Positions 9,287-18,402 of a stretch of DNA of 64,000 nucleotides are shown here, one piece after another (the first letter of the stretch is position 1; each line of letters opens with the position of its first letter). The translations under genes were made by a program, and so were the position numbers. The DNA is from Allobosea sp. Root483D1. Lineage in GTDB: Bacteria; Pseudomonadota; Alphaproteobacteria; Rhizobiales; Beijerinckiaceae. The DNA is taken from the NCBI RefSeq assembly GCF_001429505.1, contig NZ_LMJW01000022.1, positions 1-64,000 of the forward strand. The letters run 5' to 3'. The notes beneath the pieces were generated by a model that was not told where the DNA came from, ran no database searches, and was given only the letters and a program-made list of their open reading frames with translations.

Positions 9287-9835
9287 TCACTCCCCATCCC
9301 GAACCACTATCAAGATACCGATGAACCGGGACCGCCGATAGTCCAGCGCGCCAGGAAGGTAGAACACGCCGGAAGCGTGGACCTCTCCCTCGGGGTTCAG
9401 GCGACGCCAGAGGTCCCGCAGCCTGCCCGTCTCGACGAGTTCGACAAACCGCTCCACCAGCGAGCGACCGCGCAACTCGATCTCTGGGAGAAGCAGCACG
9501 AAGTGAGCGTGATCGAAGGTGTCGCCAACGTGGCGAGCAAGCGGAGAGCGCTTGCTCGCGCCCTTGTAGCGCGGCTCGTCAACCGCGCCGAGCCCGAGAG
9601 GCTGGCGCTCGAAGTGACGGTAATAGCGGCTGCCGAAAAGCTCGCGAAGCAGAAAGCAGTAGAACTGCTCAAGATCGCCAATGAACGCTACCTTCGCATC
9701 TGAGGCAGGCATTGCCAGCGCCAGTCCACTGCGAACCTCGTTGCGGCTCGGTGACAAGTTCGTGTCGCTGCCATGAGGCAGGTAGTACTTACGATAGCGA
9801 TCGAAAACCGGCGTGAGGAATACGAAGCGCCCAGG
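9287..9835 (-). pseudogene. 5'-truncated hypothetical, HUH-like trace
   Basis: The open frame runs 182 codons from a TAG at 9836 and reads as genuine protein from its first codons (RFVFLTPVFDRYRKYYLP), but no ATG or GTG starts it; the first credible start is a TTG at 9757. This suggests loss of the 5' end or an upstream nonsense change. The motif FDHAHFVLLLPE resembles the metal-binding HUH motif of rolling-circle replication or mobilisation proteins. That is a weak family hint only. It sits in a gene-poor stretch with a neighbouring small ORF, consistent with remains of a mobile element. Confidence 0.45.
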
Positions 9836-9868
9836 CTATAAAATTGATGGCTGGCATGCGCTTGCGGG

Positions 9869-10072
9869 CTACTCTAAAATCCTGACGACGTAGGTCAGAC
9901 TGAGCGTTCTAGAAGTCGCCGCAGACACGATTGTTTCGTTCTTTCCGTTTGGCCAGTAACGGATCACGCTGCCATCCTCACGTAAAAGATAGGCACACAA
10001 GCCCGCACGCTGCGTTTGGTCGATCGCTCTGCGATGGAATTGCTCAAGTCTCTCTTCGATGACGCGGCTCAC
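9869..10072 (-). CDS. Small hypothetical protein (67 aa)
   Basis: A 67-residue frame, MSRVIEERLEQFHRRAID at the start and SLTYVVRILE at the end, with balanced amino-acid composition unlike the arginine/alanine-rich antisense frames elsewhere. It lies just upstream of the truncated HUH-like frame on the same strand. I do not recognise a family. It may be an accessory gene of the same decayed element, or a chance ORF. Confidence 0.35.
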   Translation of the reverse strand: MSRVIEERLEQFHRRAIDQTQRAGLCAYLLREDGSVIRYWPNGKNETIVSAATSRTLSLTYVVRILE

Positions 10073-10570
10073 GTTGCGCTCCAGTGTTTTGTTGAAACGC
10101 TAGAGAGATGCAATCCGGCCCAAGGTATGCGGCACAGATCACAGAACGGAATGCGCGGGCCTTCACGCTCGATACCGTCCGTTACATGGCTGTCGGGCGA
10201 GGCGTAGCGAGCCTTGATGGGCGCAAGATGCTCCGGCTCTGACGATGACCCGCCGAAACTAAAAAATAAGCCAGTTTCGGCGGCATCCCCGCAGCCGCCC
10301 GGATCAGTCAACGCCTGCCCCATCGTTGTCGCTGACAGGCTTTCCGATCGACACAGTCCGACAATCGATCATCGACCGGAACGCACTTGGCAGTGATGCC
10401 GTCGATTTGGGAGCGCTCTTCACTCGCCGTCCGACCGCCTTCGTTCCCATCGGCCCCGCCGCAACGGTGAATCGCCTATGTGCGGCACCTCACAGACGAG
10501 GTCCCGTCGAGCCGCCACAACGCCGCAACACCGCCCGAGGAGGCGGCGAATAAAGCAATGGAGCGGCACC
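10073..10570. other. Gene-poor stretch
   Basis: About 500 bases without a supportable gene. One minus-strand frame (10069-10323) has a low-complexity GLFFSFGGSSSEPEHL segment but lacks a ribosome-binding site and recognisable homology, so I do not call it. The stretch has lower GC pockets than its surroundings, in keeping with a scar of a mobile element. Confidence 0.4.
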
Positions 10571-10936
10571 ATGTATGCGCTGAGGGCCGATTTTTTCCAT
10601 GACATCGATGACCTGACCGACACGCTGCGGCCTCGCACCAAGTCGGTGCTCGACCAGCTGGTCGGACGCATGGCGGTCGGGCAAATCCTCGGGGACCAGT
10701 TTCTCTATGAGGTCCACGGCCCCTTCGTCCCGCCTCATCGCAAGCCTGCCCGGCGCCCGCTTACGGCGAGGCTGATCGAGGCGCTGTCGGGACGGCTCCG
10801 CAGGATCGCCCTCGGGGTGCAGATCCGCCACGCGGCAAACGCATTGTCGGTTCTCGACGACAGGATGCTGAAGGATATCGGCATCAGCCGTTCGGAGATC
10901 GAGTTCAGCGTTCGGCGCGTCGATCTGCGGCCGTGA
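10571..10936 (+). CDS. DUF1127 domain protein
   Basis: A 121-residue protein whose C-terminal part, NALSVLDDRMLKDIGISRSE, is the characteristic DUF1127 (YjiS-like) motif; these arginine-rich small domains are common in alphaproteobacteria and some bind RNA and affect phosphate or stress responses. The N-terminal 70 residues are unusual for the family, which is often only 45-60 residues. The ATG at 10571 has a GGAG about 8 bases upstream. It is followed 89 bases later by a methyltransferase gene on the same strand, but a functional link is not evident. Confidence 0.75.
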   Translation: MYALRADFFHDIDDLTDTLRPRTKSVLDQLVGRMAVGQILGDQFLYEVHGPFVPPHRKPARRPLTARLIEALSGRLRRIALGVQIRHAANALSVLDDRMLKDIGISRSEIEFSVRRVDLRP

Positions 10937-11025
10937 CAGCTCACAGCCCGGCGCGAGGGCCTCCAAGGCGCCATGCCCCCATTCATCCGAGCTTACCGAG
11001 CAAACCCGATAAGGAGACACATCCA

Positions 11026-11862
11026 ATGTCCACCATGCTTCAAGCCGCCGCCCCGCAGAAGATCGACCACGAGGCGATCAAGCTCCGCCAGCACGGTGCC
11101 TGGTCGTCCGGCGACTACGCCATCGTCGGAACGACGCTGCAGATCGTCGGCGAACGTCTGTGCGAGGCGCTCGATCTGCGCAGCGGCCAGGCCGTGCTCG
11201 ATGTCGCTGCCGGAAACGGCAATGCCAGTCTCGCGGCGGCTCGCCGCTGGTGCGAGGTCACCAGCACGGACTATGTCGCAGCCTTGCTCGAGCGCGGCCG
11301 CGAGCGCGCCGCGGCAGAGCGGCTCGATATCTCCTTCCGCGAAGCCGATGCCGAAGCCTTGCCGTTCGCGGATGGCCATTTCGACGCGGTCATGTCGACC
11401 TTCGGGGTCATGTTCACGCCCCATCAGGAGCGCGCGGCCGCAGAGCTGCTGCGGGTCTGCAGGCATGGCGGCAAGATCGGCCTGGCCAATTGGACCCCGG
11501 ACGGGTTCATCGGTCAGCTCTTCAAGACGATCGGGACATATGTCCCGCCGGCTCCCGGACTGCGTTCGCCCGCGCTCTGGGGCACAGAGGAGCGTTTGGC
11601 CGAGCTGTTCGGTTCGGCCGGCGCGTCGATCCAGACGATGCGGCGCGACTTCGTCTTCCGCTATCGCTCGCCGGAGCACTGGCTCCAAGTCTTCAGCAGC
11701 TATTATGGACCGGTGCTCAAGGTCTTTGGGGCGCTGGACCTGCCCGCCAAGGCGGTGTTGACACGGGATCTGATGGAGCTGGTGGACCGGTTCAACCGGT
11801 CGGGCGATACGACCATGGCGGTGCCCAGCAGCTATCTCGAGATCGTCATCACGCGACGTTGA
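11026..11862 (+). CDS. Class I SAM-dependent methyltransferase
   Basis: A 278-residue protein with a Rossmann methyltransferase core. Motif I is AVLDVAAGNGNASLAAARR, and DAEALPFADGHFDAVMSTFG gives the post-II and III region as in the UbiE/Coq5-like Methyltransf_11 group. The acceptor is unknown; a small metabolite is most likely. The start at 11026 is supported by AAGGAG ten bases upstream. The gene stands alone between the DUF1127 gene and a substrate-binding protein gene. Confidence 0.88.
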   Translation: MSTMLQAAAPQKIDHEAIKLRQHGAWSSGDYAIVGTTLQIVGERLCEALDLRSGQAVLDVAAGNGNASLAAARRWCEVTSTDYVAALLERGRERAAAERLDISFREADAEALPFADGHFDAVMSTFGVMFTPHQERAAAELLRVCRHGGKIGLANWTPDGFIGQLFKTIGTYVPPAPGLRSPALWGTEERLAELFGSAGASIQTMRRDFVFRYRSPEHWLQVFSSYYGPVLKVFGALDLPAKAVLTRDLMELVDRFNRSGDTTMAVPSSYLEIVITRR

Positions 11863-12025
11863 GGGGTGAACAGACCGGCCCCGTCCTCACCATCCCAGAG
11901 CCTCTGACAGATACGCCGTGTCGCAAACGGGCTTCGCGACACGGCCCATGCCGCATGATACAAGGGTGCCGTGCAGGTTGGGCGCTATGCGACCTGCGGC
12001 GATGTCGGTCTGAAGGGGAAGGGCC

Positions 12026-13042
12026 GTGCATTTCATGCCCTGCTTCTTGCGCCAGGCGGCTCGTCTGACCCGGCGCGAGATCATTGCGCTTGGCGCTATC
12101 GTGACAGTGCCGCACTCGGTGCATGCGCAGCAAAAAGCCACGCCGGTCATCGGCTATCTCGGCTCGGAATCCCCCGAACCTTATGGCAGTCGCCTCGCCG
12201 CCTTTGCCGAGGGCCTCGCCGAAGCAGGCTATGTCGACGGCCGCAATGTCGCGATCGATTTTCGCTGGGCTGAAGGCCAATACAGCCGATTGCCGGCGCT
12301 CGCGATGGATCTTGCGGATCGTCAGGTCACCGTCATGGTCGCGCCCGGTGGCGCGGAGGTCGCGCTCGCCGCACGATCCGCGACCAAGACGATCCCGATT
12401 GTCTTCGAGTTGGGGGGCGACCCGGTCGCGTTGGGCCTGGTCGCCAGCCTGTCCCGGCCCGGCGGCAATCTCACCGGCGTGACCAGCTTGAGCGTGGAAG
12501 TCTCGCTCAAACGGCTGGAATTCATGAGCGACTTGTTTCCGGCCGCCAGGACCTTTGCTGTAGCCGTCAACCCGACAAGCCCGACCTCAGGTTCGCAATC
12601 GAGAAACCTGCTGGCCACCGCGAGCAGTCTTGGACTGGAGCTCCGCGTCTTCAATGCCAGCAGCGAGCCCGAACTGGATGCCATGTTCGCGGCCGTATCC
12701 CAGACGCAGCTGGCCGGGCTGGTCTTCACCTCCGATCCCTATTTCGCCTATCGAAGCCGGCGTCTCGCCGAGCTGGCGATCCGCTACAATGTGCCCGCCA
12801 TTACTCAGGCGCGGGATTTCCCGAACGCCGGCGGGCTGATGAGCTATGGCGGCGACTTCCGGCAGTCGCACCGCCATACCGGAATCTATGCCGGGCGGAT
12901 CATCAAGGGCGAGAAGCCATCCGACCTGCCGGTGCAGCGCGTTACGAAGGTCGAACTGTTCATCAATCTGAAGGCGGCCGGGCAGCTCGGGCTGACCATG
13001 CCGCCCTCGCTTCTGAGCAGCGCAGACGTGGTGATCGAATAA
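12026..13042 (+). CDS. ABC transporter substrate-binding protein (ABC_sub_bind)
   Basis: A 338-residue member of the TrpX/ABC_sub_bind family (periplasmic type I fold). The N-terminus is Tat-like in part (LTRREIIALGAI) and ends in VPHSVHAQQ, a likely signal peptide cleavage region. PVIGYLGSESPEPY, VFELGGDPVALGLVASLSRP and GGNLTGVTSLSVEVSLKRLE are typical of the large alphaproteobacterial expansion of orphan family members. No permease or ATPase gene is adjacent, so it may feed an importer elsewhere or act as a sensor partner. It precedes the cyclase gene by 33 bases and could be cotranscribed with it. Confidence 0.85.
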   Translation: MHFMPCFLRQAARLTRREIIALGAIVTVPHSVHAQQKATPVIGYLGSESPEPYGSRLAAFAEGLAEAGYVDGRNVAIDFRWAEGQYSRLPALAMDLADRQVTVMVAPGGAEVALAARSATKTIPIVFELGGDPVALGLVASLSRPGGNLTGVTSLSVEVSLKRLEFMSDLFPAARTFAVAVNPTSPTSGSQSRNLLATASSLGLELRVFNASSEPELDAMFAAVSQTQLAGLVFTSDPYFAYRSRRLAELAIRYNVPAITQARDFPNAGGLMSYGGDFRQSHRHTGIYAGRIIKGEKPSDLPVQRVTKVELFINLKAAGQLGLTMPPSLLSSADVVIE

Positions 13043-13075
13043 CTTGGCCGGAAAACCGGCGCATGAGCTGTCACG

Positions 13076-14812
13076 GTGACTCAATCGCCATCCGCTCCAC
13101 GGAGCTCGCTCTTCGCGAAGTATTTCATCGCGCTGTTCGCGGCGGTCGTCGTACCCCTTCTCGTTGCCGGTGGCAGCGAAGCCTGGTTTGGCCATCACGA
13201 CCAGAGGGCCAGGCTGAACGACCTTCTCGAAGCGGAAGCCCGATCCGCCGCTGCGAAAATCCAGGACTTCCTGGATGGGATCCGCGATCAACTGGCGTGG
13301 ACGGTTCAGCTGCCATGGTCTGACGGCGCCGACGAAAGGCGCAGGCTCGACGCCACTCGCCTGCTGCGCCAGGTACCTGCCGTTGTCAGCCTGACGCTGA
13401 TTGATGCCAGCGGCCGCGAGCGCCTGTTCGTATCGCGCATCGGGCTCAACAAGATCGAGGGCGGCACGGACCACTCGGCTAGCCCAGCCTTCAAGGGTGT
13501 CCGTCCCGGCGCCGCCTGGTATGGCCCCGTTACCTTCCATGCCGGCTCCGAACCCTTCTTGACCATTGCTGTAGCCGGCACCCGCACGGCGGTCGGCGTG
13601 GCAGTCGCCGAGGTCAATCTCAAACTGATCTGGGACGTCATATCCGCGATCCGGGTCGGACGAACCGGGGAGGCGTTCGTTCTCGATCAACCAGGGCGCC
13701 TCGTCGCTCATCCCGACATCAGCCTCGTTCTGCGAGCCGACCAAACGGCAATACGGCCGCTCCAAGCTCTTAGGGCGAGGATTACGACGCGAAACGGCCA
13801 GGCAACCGAGGGACGCGACATCGGCGGGCATATGGTTCTCGCCGCAATGGCGCCGATACCGAGTGTCGACTGGAGTGTCGTCGTCAAGCAACCGGTCACC
13901 GAGGCCCTCGAGCCGATCTACACGGCCCTATGGCGTACGGGCGCCTTGCTCATTGGTGGAGCGGGCTTCGCGGCGGCGCTTGCCTACTGGCTCACACAAC
14001 GCATGATCGAACCGATCCGCCTTCTGGAAGATGGCGTGGCGCGTATCGGGGCTGGGCAATTCGATCACCGGATCGACATTGCCACAGGCGACGAATTCGA
14101 GCGGCTCGCGACACGCTTCAACGAGATGGCCGGCGACCTGGCAGTATCGCAGGAACGCTCGGAACGGATTGGCCGGCTCAAGCGGTTTCTCGCACCACAG
14201 GTGGCCGAGCTGGTCGACCGGTCCGGCGACGACAGTGTGCTCGACGGTCGGCGCATCGAGGTGGTGGTCGTTTTCGGCGATCTGCGGGGTTTCACCGCCT
14301 TTTCGGCGCGCGCCGAGCCCGAAATCGTCATGAGTTTCCTCAGCGAATACTACGATGCTCTGGACAGGGTGGTGATCGACCACGGGGCCACGCTGACGCA
14401 TTTTTCAGGTGATGGGATGATGGTCCTGATCAACGCCCCGGTGTCCCGTCCGGACCCGGCTTTGTGCGCCATCAATCTGGCGCGGGACATGCAGAAGACC
14501 GTCCAATTTCTTTTGCGCGATCGACAGGCGCTGGACCACCGACTTGGCTTCGGGGTCGGGCTCGCGATGGGGCCCGCGACCGTGGGGCGTATCGGCTCCG
14601 AAGGCCGGCTCGAATACACCGCGATCGGAACCGTGGTGAATCTCGCATCGCGCCTGTGCGCAAGCGCAGGTAATGCCGAAGTCCTGGTCGACATGGTCGC
14701 CGCGGAGGCCGTCGATGGGCGAGCGCCTCTGGTGGAATTGGATGCGCACGTTCTGAAGGGGTTCGACCAACCCGTTCGGGTTTTCGCTGTGGGCGAAGCG
14801 GCAGCCGGATAA
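13076..14812 (+). CDS. Membrane class III adenylate/guanylate cyclase with HAMP
   Basis: A 578-residue sensor cyclase. TM1 is about residues 16-38, a roughly 240-residue periplasmic dCache-like domain follows, TM2 is near 290-310, then HAMP (MIEPIRLLEDGVARIGAGQF) and a cyclase domain from about 385. Metal-binding aspartates are seen in VVFGDLRGFTAFS and HFSGDGMMVLINAP; the C-terminal EYTAIGTVVNLASRL has the Asn/Arg pair for transition-state binding and a Thr in the position that is Asp in many relatives, a class IIIb trait. The start is a GTG. It converges on a Crp-type regulator gene 32 bases away, a natural cAMP receptor partner. Whether ATP or GTP is used is not settled. Confidence 0.9.
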   Translation: MTQSPSAPRSSLFAKYFIALFAAVVVPLLVAGGSEAWFGHHDQRARLNDLLEAEARSAAAKIQDFLDGIRDQLAWTVQLPWSDGADERRRLDATRLLRQVPAVVSLTLIDASGRERLFVSRIGLNKIEGGTDHSASPAFKGVRPGAAWYGPVTFHAGSEPFLTIAVAGTRTAVGVAVAEVNLKLIWDVISAIRVGRTGEAFVLDQPGRLVAHPDISLVLRADQTAIRPLQALRARITTRNGQATEGRDIGGHMVLAAMAPIPSVDWSVVVKQPVTEALEPIYTALWRTGALLIGGAGFAAALAYWLTQRMIEPIRLLEDGVARIGAGQFDHRIDIATGDEFERLATRFNEMAGDLAVSQERSERIGRLKRFLAPQVAELVDRSGDDSVLDGRRIEVVVVFGDLRGFTAFSARAEPEIVMSFLSEYYDALDRVVIDHGATLTHFSGDGMMVLINAPVSRPDPALCAINLARDMQKTVQFLLRDRQALDHRLGFGVGLAMGPATVGRIGSEGRLEYTAIGTVVNLASRLCASAGNAEVLVDMVAAEAVDGRAPLVELDAHVLKGFDQPVRVFAVGEAAAG

Positions 14813-14844
14813 GCGCTCGAGCTGCCGCAGTGTTTACTCCGCTG

Positions 14845-15528
14845 CTAGGCGACATCGACTTTTGCCAGGCGCCGCAAATCGTCGATGTCCTGGATCAGCA
14901 GTCGTCCTCGTCCCAAGGAAATGACGCCGCTGCGCTTCCAGGACTGGAGGTGGCGGTTGACGGTTTCGCGCGTCACGCCGGTGAGCGATGCCAGCTCCTC
15001 CTGAGATGCATGGACGTCCGTGCCGTAGTCGGCGGCGAGCACCAGAATGCGTCGCGCAAGCCGAATTGCGGAGGGAAGAAATGTCGTCTCTTCCAGGCGG
15101 CCAATGACATCGCGCAGCCGAGCGCACAGGAGCTCGATCAGTTGCAGCGCGATCGGCGGCTCGCGCTTCAGCAAGCTCAGGAACTCATGTCGCGGCAGGA
15201 AGAACATGTCGGTGTCCTCCATCGCCACCGCATCAGCGGTGCGGGATTGTCCGTCAAGCAGCGTGATTTCGCCGAAGACGTCGCCGCCGCCCAAGACATT
15301 CATCGTCATCTGCTGGCCGAGAGCATCGACTGACCCGATGCGGATCAGACCGCGGCGAATGGCATAAAGCCCGTCTCCCGGATCGCCCTTGAGGAACAGG
15401 ATCTCCCGCGCGGCCAGGTGTCGCGGCCTGCAGATTGCCGCGATTTTCTCGAGCGCGTCCTGTTTGAAGCCCGCAAAAAATGGGTTCGTGGTCAGAATAC
15501 TCACGATGCGACGAGAGGCATCATTCAT
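14845..15528 (-). CDS. Crp/Fnr-family cyclic nucleotide-responsive regulator
   Basis: A 227-residue regulator. The N-terminal cyclic nucleotide-binding domain contains a phosphate-binding cassette FGEITLLDGQSRTADAVA, with the Arg that contacts the cyclic phosphate. The C-terminal winged helix is about residues 150-215 (SQEELASLTGVTRETVNRHL). No Fnr-type cysteine cluster is present, so oxygen sensing is unlikely. It lies tail to tail with the cyclase gene. A signalling pair is therefore likely, though the two are separately transcribed. Confidence 0.92.
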   Translation of the reverse strand: MNDASRRIVSILTTNPFFAGFKQDALEKIAAICRPRHLAAREILFLKGDPGDGLYAIRRGLIRIGSVDALGQQMTMNVLGGGDVFGEITLLDGQSRTADAVAMEDTDMFFLPRHEFLSLLKREPPIALQLIELLCARLRDVIGRLEETTFLPSAIRLARRILVLAADYGTDVHASQEELASLTGVTRETVNRHLQSWKRSGVISLGRGRLLIQDIDDLRRLAKVDVA

Positions 15529-15716
15529 CGAAAGCCCTCAGAATTTTGACCGGGCCGCCGCAGCTTCAACAGACTGGGGCGGCGCAGAAGCCAAGGCGAT
15601 AGGCCACTGTATCCGCTTGCGACCAGCGCGGCCGATCGCAAGCGGAGCAAGACAATGTCGAATGGCTTGGTCCGTCACAACACGTTCGTGCGGCTATTAA
15701 TTCCCACACTCTCGGG

Positions 15717-15758
15717 TTGACATCGCGCGCGATTTAATATAGGAATAATAACCTATAT
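15717..15758. promoter_or_regulatory. Promoter region with two palindromes, upstream of S74 gene
   Basis: TTGACA (15717-15722) overlaps a perfect 12-bp palindrome ATCGCGCGCGAT (15722-15733). It is followed by ATATAGG-N8-CCTATAT (arms 15737-15743 and 15752-15758), whose left arm contains a possible -10 (TATAGG). The S74-domain gene starts 26 bases after. The arrangement suggests a repressed promoter. No regulator is assigned. Confidence 0.45.
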
Positions 15759-15783
15759 AGGCCCATAGTCACATGGAGTGCCA

Positions 15784-17424
15784 ATGCCCGCCACGCTGCG
15801 CCTAGCTCTCCCGTTTCTGGCCGCCGGGCAGGCGCAGAAGCATGTCACCCATAACGACGCGCTGATGGATCTCGATGCGCTCGTACAGTTGCGGGTCGCG
15901 GCTCGCGATGCGCTCTCGCCGCCGCTTGCTCCGGTCGAGGGAGAGATCTGGCTGCTCGGCGCCGTGCCGCTCGGCGACTGGGCGGGGCAGGGCGGGCACC
16001 TCGCCGAACGGCGCGACGGCGGCTGGACCTTCCATGCGCCCCGCGCCGGCTGGATTGCCTGGGTCGCGGACGAGCAGGTGCTTCTCATCTTCGACGGCTC
16101 TGCCTGGCGCGGCGTTCTCGATGGCGGAGCGTTGGCTTTGCTGACGCGTTTCGGGCTCGGCACCACGCCCGATGCCACCAATCCGTTTGCGGCCAAGCTG
16201 AACAAGGCGCTTTGGACAGCGCGCGGGGTGGGCGAGGGCGGCGATGGCGATCTGCGCATCACCCTGAACAAGGAGGCCGCCGGCGGCGTGCTCTCGCTGC
16301 TCTTCCAGAGCGGCTATTCCGGGCGCGCCGAAATCGGCCTTGTCGGCGACAACGACCTGCAGTTCCGCGTCTCCGCCGACGGCTCCCTCTGGCAGGAGGG
16401 GTTGCGCATCGACGCCGCGACGGGCGCGCTGCGGCTGCGCGCCGGTTCCGCCGCCGCGCCGGCATTGTCTCCGGCTGGCGACAGCAATACCGGGCTGGTC
16501 TTCCCGGCGGCCGACACGGTCGCGATCTCGACCGGGGGGAGCGAGAACCTGCGCATCCTGCCGGGCCAGGTCCTGATCGGGACGCAGACCAGCCTAGATC
16601 CGAGCCAGGCGCCCTCGGCGCGCTTCCAGGTCGCTGGCACGGCCTCCGGCAATGCTTCGATGGCGCTCGGCCGCTATTCGGCAAATTCCGCCAGCGCCTC
16701 CTTCAACTTCGTCAAGTCGCGCGCGGCGCCCGGCGGCCATGCCGCCGTCGCGACTGGCGATCAGCTCGGGGCGATCCATTTCGACGGCGATACCGGGGCG
16801 GCCTTCGAGCTTGGCGCACGCATTTCCGCGAGCGCGGACGGGACGCCCGCGGCCGGCAGCATGCCGTCGCGCCTGAGTTTTGCGACGTCGCCGTCGGGCT
16901 CCGCGGCGCCGGTCGAGCGGCTGCGGATCGCCGCCGATGGGCGGGTGAGCTTCCCGAGTGTCGCTACCACGGCGGCGGCGGCCAATGCCGTGCTCGACAG
17001 CGCCACCGGCAACAGCCTGCTGCGCTCGACCTCGTCGCGCCGCTACAAGCGCGACGTCACGCCGCTCGATCCGGCCGCGGCAGAACGGGTCCTCGACCTC
17101 GTCCCGGTCCGCTACCGCTCGGCTGCGCCACAGGATCGCGCCGAATGGAGCTGGTACGGCCTGCTCGCCGAGGATGTGGCGGCGGTCGATCCGCGCCTCG
17201 TCCATTGGGGCTACCAGGACGACCAGTACGAGGCTCTGCCGGACGACAGCGCCGAGGCCGGCCGGCGGCGCTTGCTCCCGGATGCGCAGTTGCGGCCCGA
17301 TGCCGTTCAGTATGACAGGCTGAGTGTTCTGCTGATCGATGTGGTGCGCCGTCAGCGCGCCGCGATCGCCGGGTTGGCGGCGCGCGTCGAGGCGCTGGAG
17401 CCGCAGGCTGGCCGCGGTTCCTGA
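15784..17424 (+). CDS. Phage tail-like protein, DUF2793 plus S74 chaperone domain
   Basis: A 546-residue structural-type protein. The N-terminal ~115 residues (LALPFLAAGQAQKHVTHNDA, VEGEIWLLG) match DUF2793, found in prophage and gene-transfer-agent tails. The middle is repetitive beta-rich sequence. The C-terminal ~130 residues resemble the S74 intramolecular chaperone/autoprotease (SSRRYKRDVTPLDP, WYGLLAEDVAAVDPRLV, YDRLSVLLIDVVRRQRAAI with a terminal coiled coil), which trimerises fibres and then cleaves itself off. The SSRRYK stretch holds a Ser and Lys at the usual cleavage-site position. ATG 15784 has GGAG nearby. No phage genes flank it, so it is an orphan, perhaps a cargo gene of a GTA or tailocin encoded elsewhere. 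Confidence 0.8.
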   Translation: MPATLRLALPFLAAGQAQKHVTHNDALMDLDALVQLRVAARDALSPPLAPVEGEIWLLGAVPLGDWAGQGGHLAERRDGGWTFHAPRAGWIAWVADEQVLLIFDGSAWRGVLDGGALALLTRFGLGTTPDATNPFAAKLNKALWTARGVGEGGDGDLRITLNKEAAGGVLSLLFQSGYSGRAEIGLVGDNDLQFRVSADGSLWQEGLRIDAATGALRLRAGSAAAPALSPAGDSNTGLVFPAADTVAISTGGSENLRILPGQVLIGTQTSLDPSQAPSARFQVAGTASGNASMALGRYSANSASASFNFVKSRAAPGGHAAVATGDQLGAIHFDGDTGAAFELGARISASADGTPAAGSMPSRLSFATSPSGSAAPVERLRIAADGRVSFPSVATTAAAANAVLDSATGNSLLRSTSSRRYKRDVTPLDPAAAERVLDLVPVRYRSAAPQDRAEWSWYGLLAEDVAAVDPRLVHWGYQDDQYEALPDDSAEAGRRRLLPDAQLRPDAVQYDRLSVLLIDVVRRQRAAIAGLAARVEALEPQAGRGS

Positions 17425-17451
17425 GCGCCGCGACCGGCCTGCCACGCCGTC

Positions 17452-18315
17452 TCAATCCATGAAGACGACGGCCTTCTTGCCGTTGGGTAGCACGCGGTCC
17501 TCCAGATGGTAGCGCACCGCCCGCGCGAGCACGCGCCGCTCGATGTCGCGGCCCTTGCGGACGAGGTCGTCGGGTGTGTCGCGATGGCTGATGCGCTCGA
17601 CGTCCTGCTCGATGATCGGCCCTTCGTCGAGATCGGAGGTGACATAGTGCGCGGTCGCGCCGATCAGCTTCACCCCGCGCTCATGCGCCTGGTGGTAGGG
17701 CTTGGCGCCCTTGAAGCCGGGCAGGAAAGAGTGGTGGATGTTGATGCAGCGCCCGGCGAGCTTGGCCGAGAGCCCGTCCGAGAGGACCTGCATGTAACGG
17801 GCGAGCACGACGAGATCGCTCCCAGTCTCCTGGATCAGGCGCCAGAGCTCGGCCTCCTGCTCCATCTTGGTCTGCCGGTTGATCGGCATGTGGTGGAAGG
17901 GGAGGTCGCCGAGATCGGTCGAGGCAATGTGCTCGCGGGCATGATTGGAGACGATTGCGGTGATCTCCATCGGCAATTCGCCGATGCGCCAGCGATAGAT
18001 CAGGTCGGCCAGGCAGTGGTCGAATTTCGAGACCAGCAGCAGGACGCGCTTGCGGGCGGCCGCGTCGCGGAGCGAGACGGTCATCTTGAAGCGCGCCGCC
18101 AACTCGTCGACGAGGCCACGGATCTCGGCGGCGCTGCGCGCCCCCTCCAGCCGGTCGAACACGACCCGCATGAAGAAGCGGCCGGTTTCGAGGTCGTCGA
18201 ATTGCTGCGCGTCGCGGATGTTGCAGCCGGCCTCGGCCAGCAGTGTCGAGACGGCGGCGACGATGCCCGGCCGGTCGGGGCAGGACAAAGCGAGGATCAT
18301 CGGAGAATCGGACAT
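17452..18315 (-). CDS. purU: Formyltetrahydrofolate deformylase
   Basis: A 287-residue PurU: an N-terminal ACT domain (LALSCPDRPGIVAAVSTLLA) and a formyltransferase-like hydrolase domain. The catalytic Asn-His-Asp set is visible in CINIHHSFLPGFKGAKPYHQ and SDLDEGPIIEQD. It hydrolyses 10-formyl-THF to formate and THF. It lies downstream of soxBDAG on the same strand, as in other sarcosine-oxidase operons, where it restores free THF after sarcosine demethylation yields 5,10-methylene-THF. An 87-base gap separates it from soxG. Confidence 0.95.
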   Translation of the reverse strand: MSDSPMILALSCPDRPGIVAAVSTLLAEAGCNIRDAQQFDDLETGRFFMRVVFDRLEGARSAAEIRGLVDELAARFKMTVSLRDAAARKRVLLLVSKFDHCLADLIYRWRIGELPMEITAIVSNHAREHIASTDLGDLPFHHMPINRQTKMEQEAELWRLIQETGSDLVVLARYMQVLSDGLSAKLAGRCINIHHSFLPGFKGAKPYHQAHERGVKLIGATAHYVTSDLDEGPIIEQDVERISHRDTPDDLVRKGRDIERRVLARAVRYHLEDRVLPNGKKAVVFMD

Positions 18316-18402
18316 GTGACGGATCGGCCCGCTCGCGCGGGTCCCTGAAAGACTTGAGGATCGGAAAGGTCGGCGGAAGGGATGGCGCGCAGCGCGCTGC
18401 CG

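Noticed and set aside
10069..10323. 84-codon minus-strand ORF
   Set aside because: No ribosome-binding site, odd composition and no recognisable family; it overlaps the start of the small 67-residue ORF.
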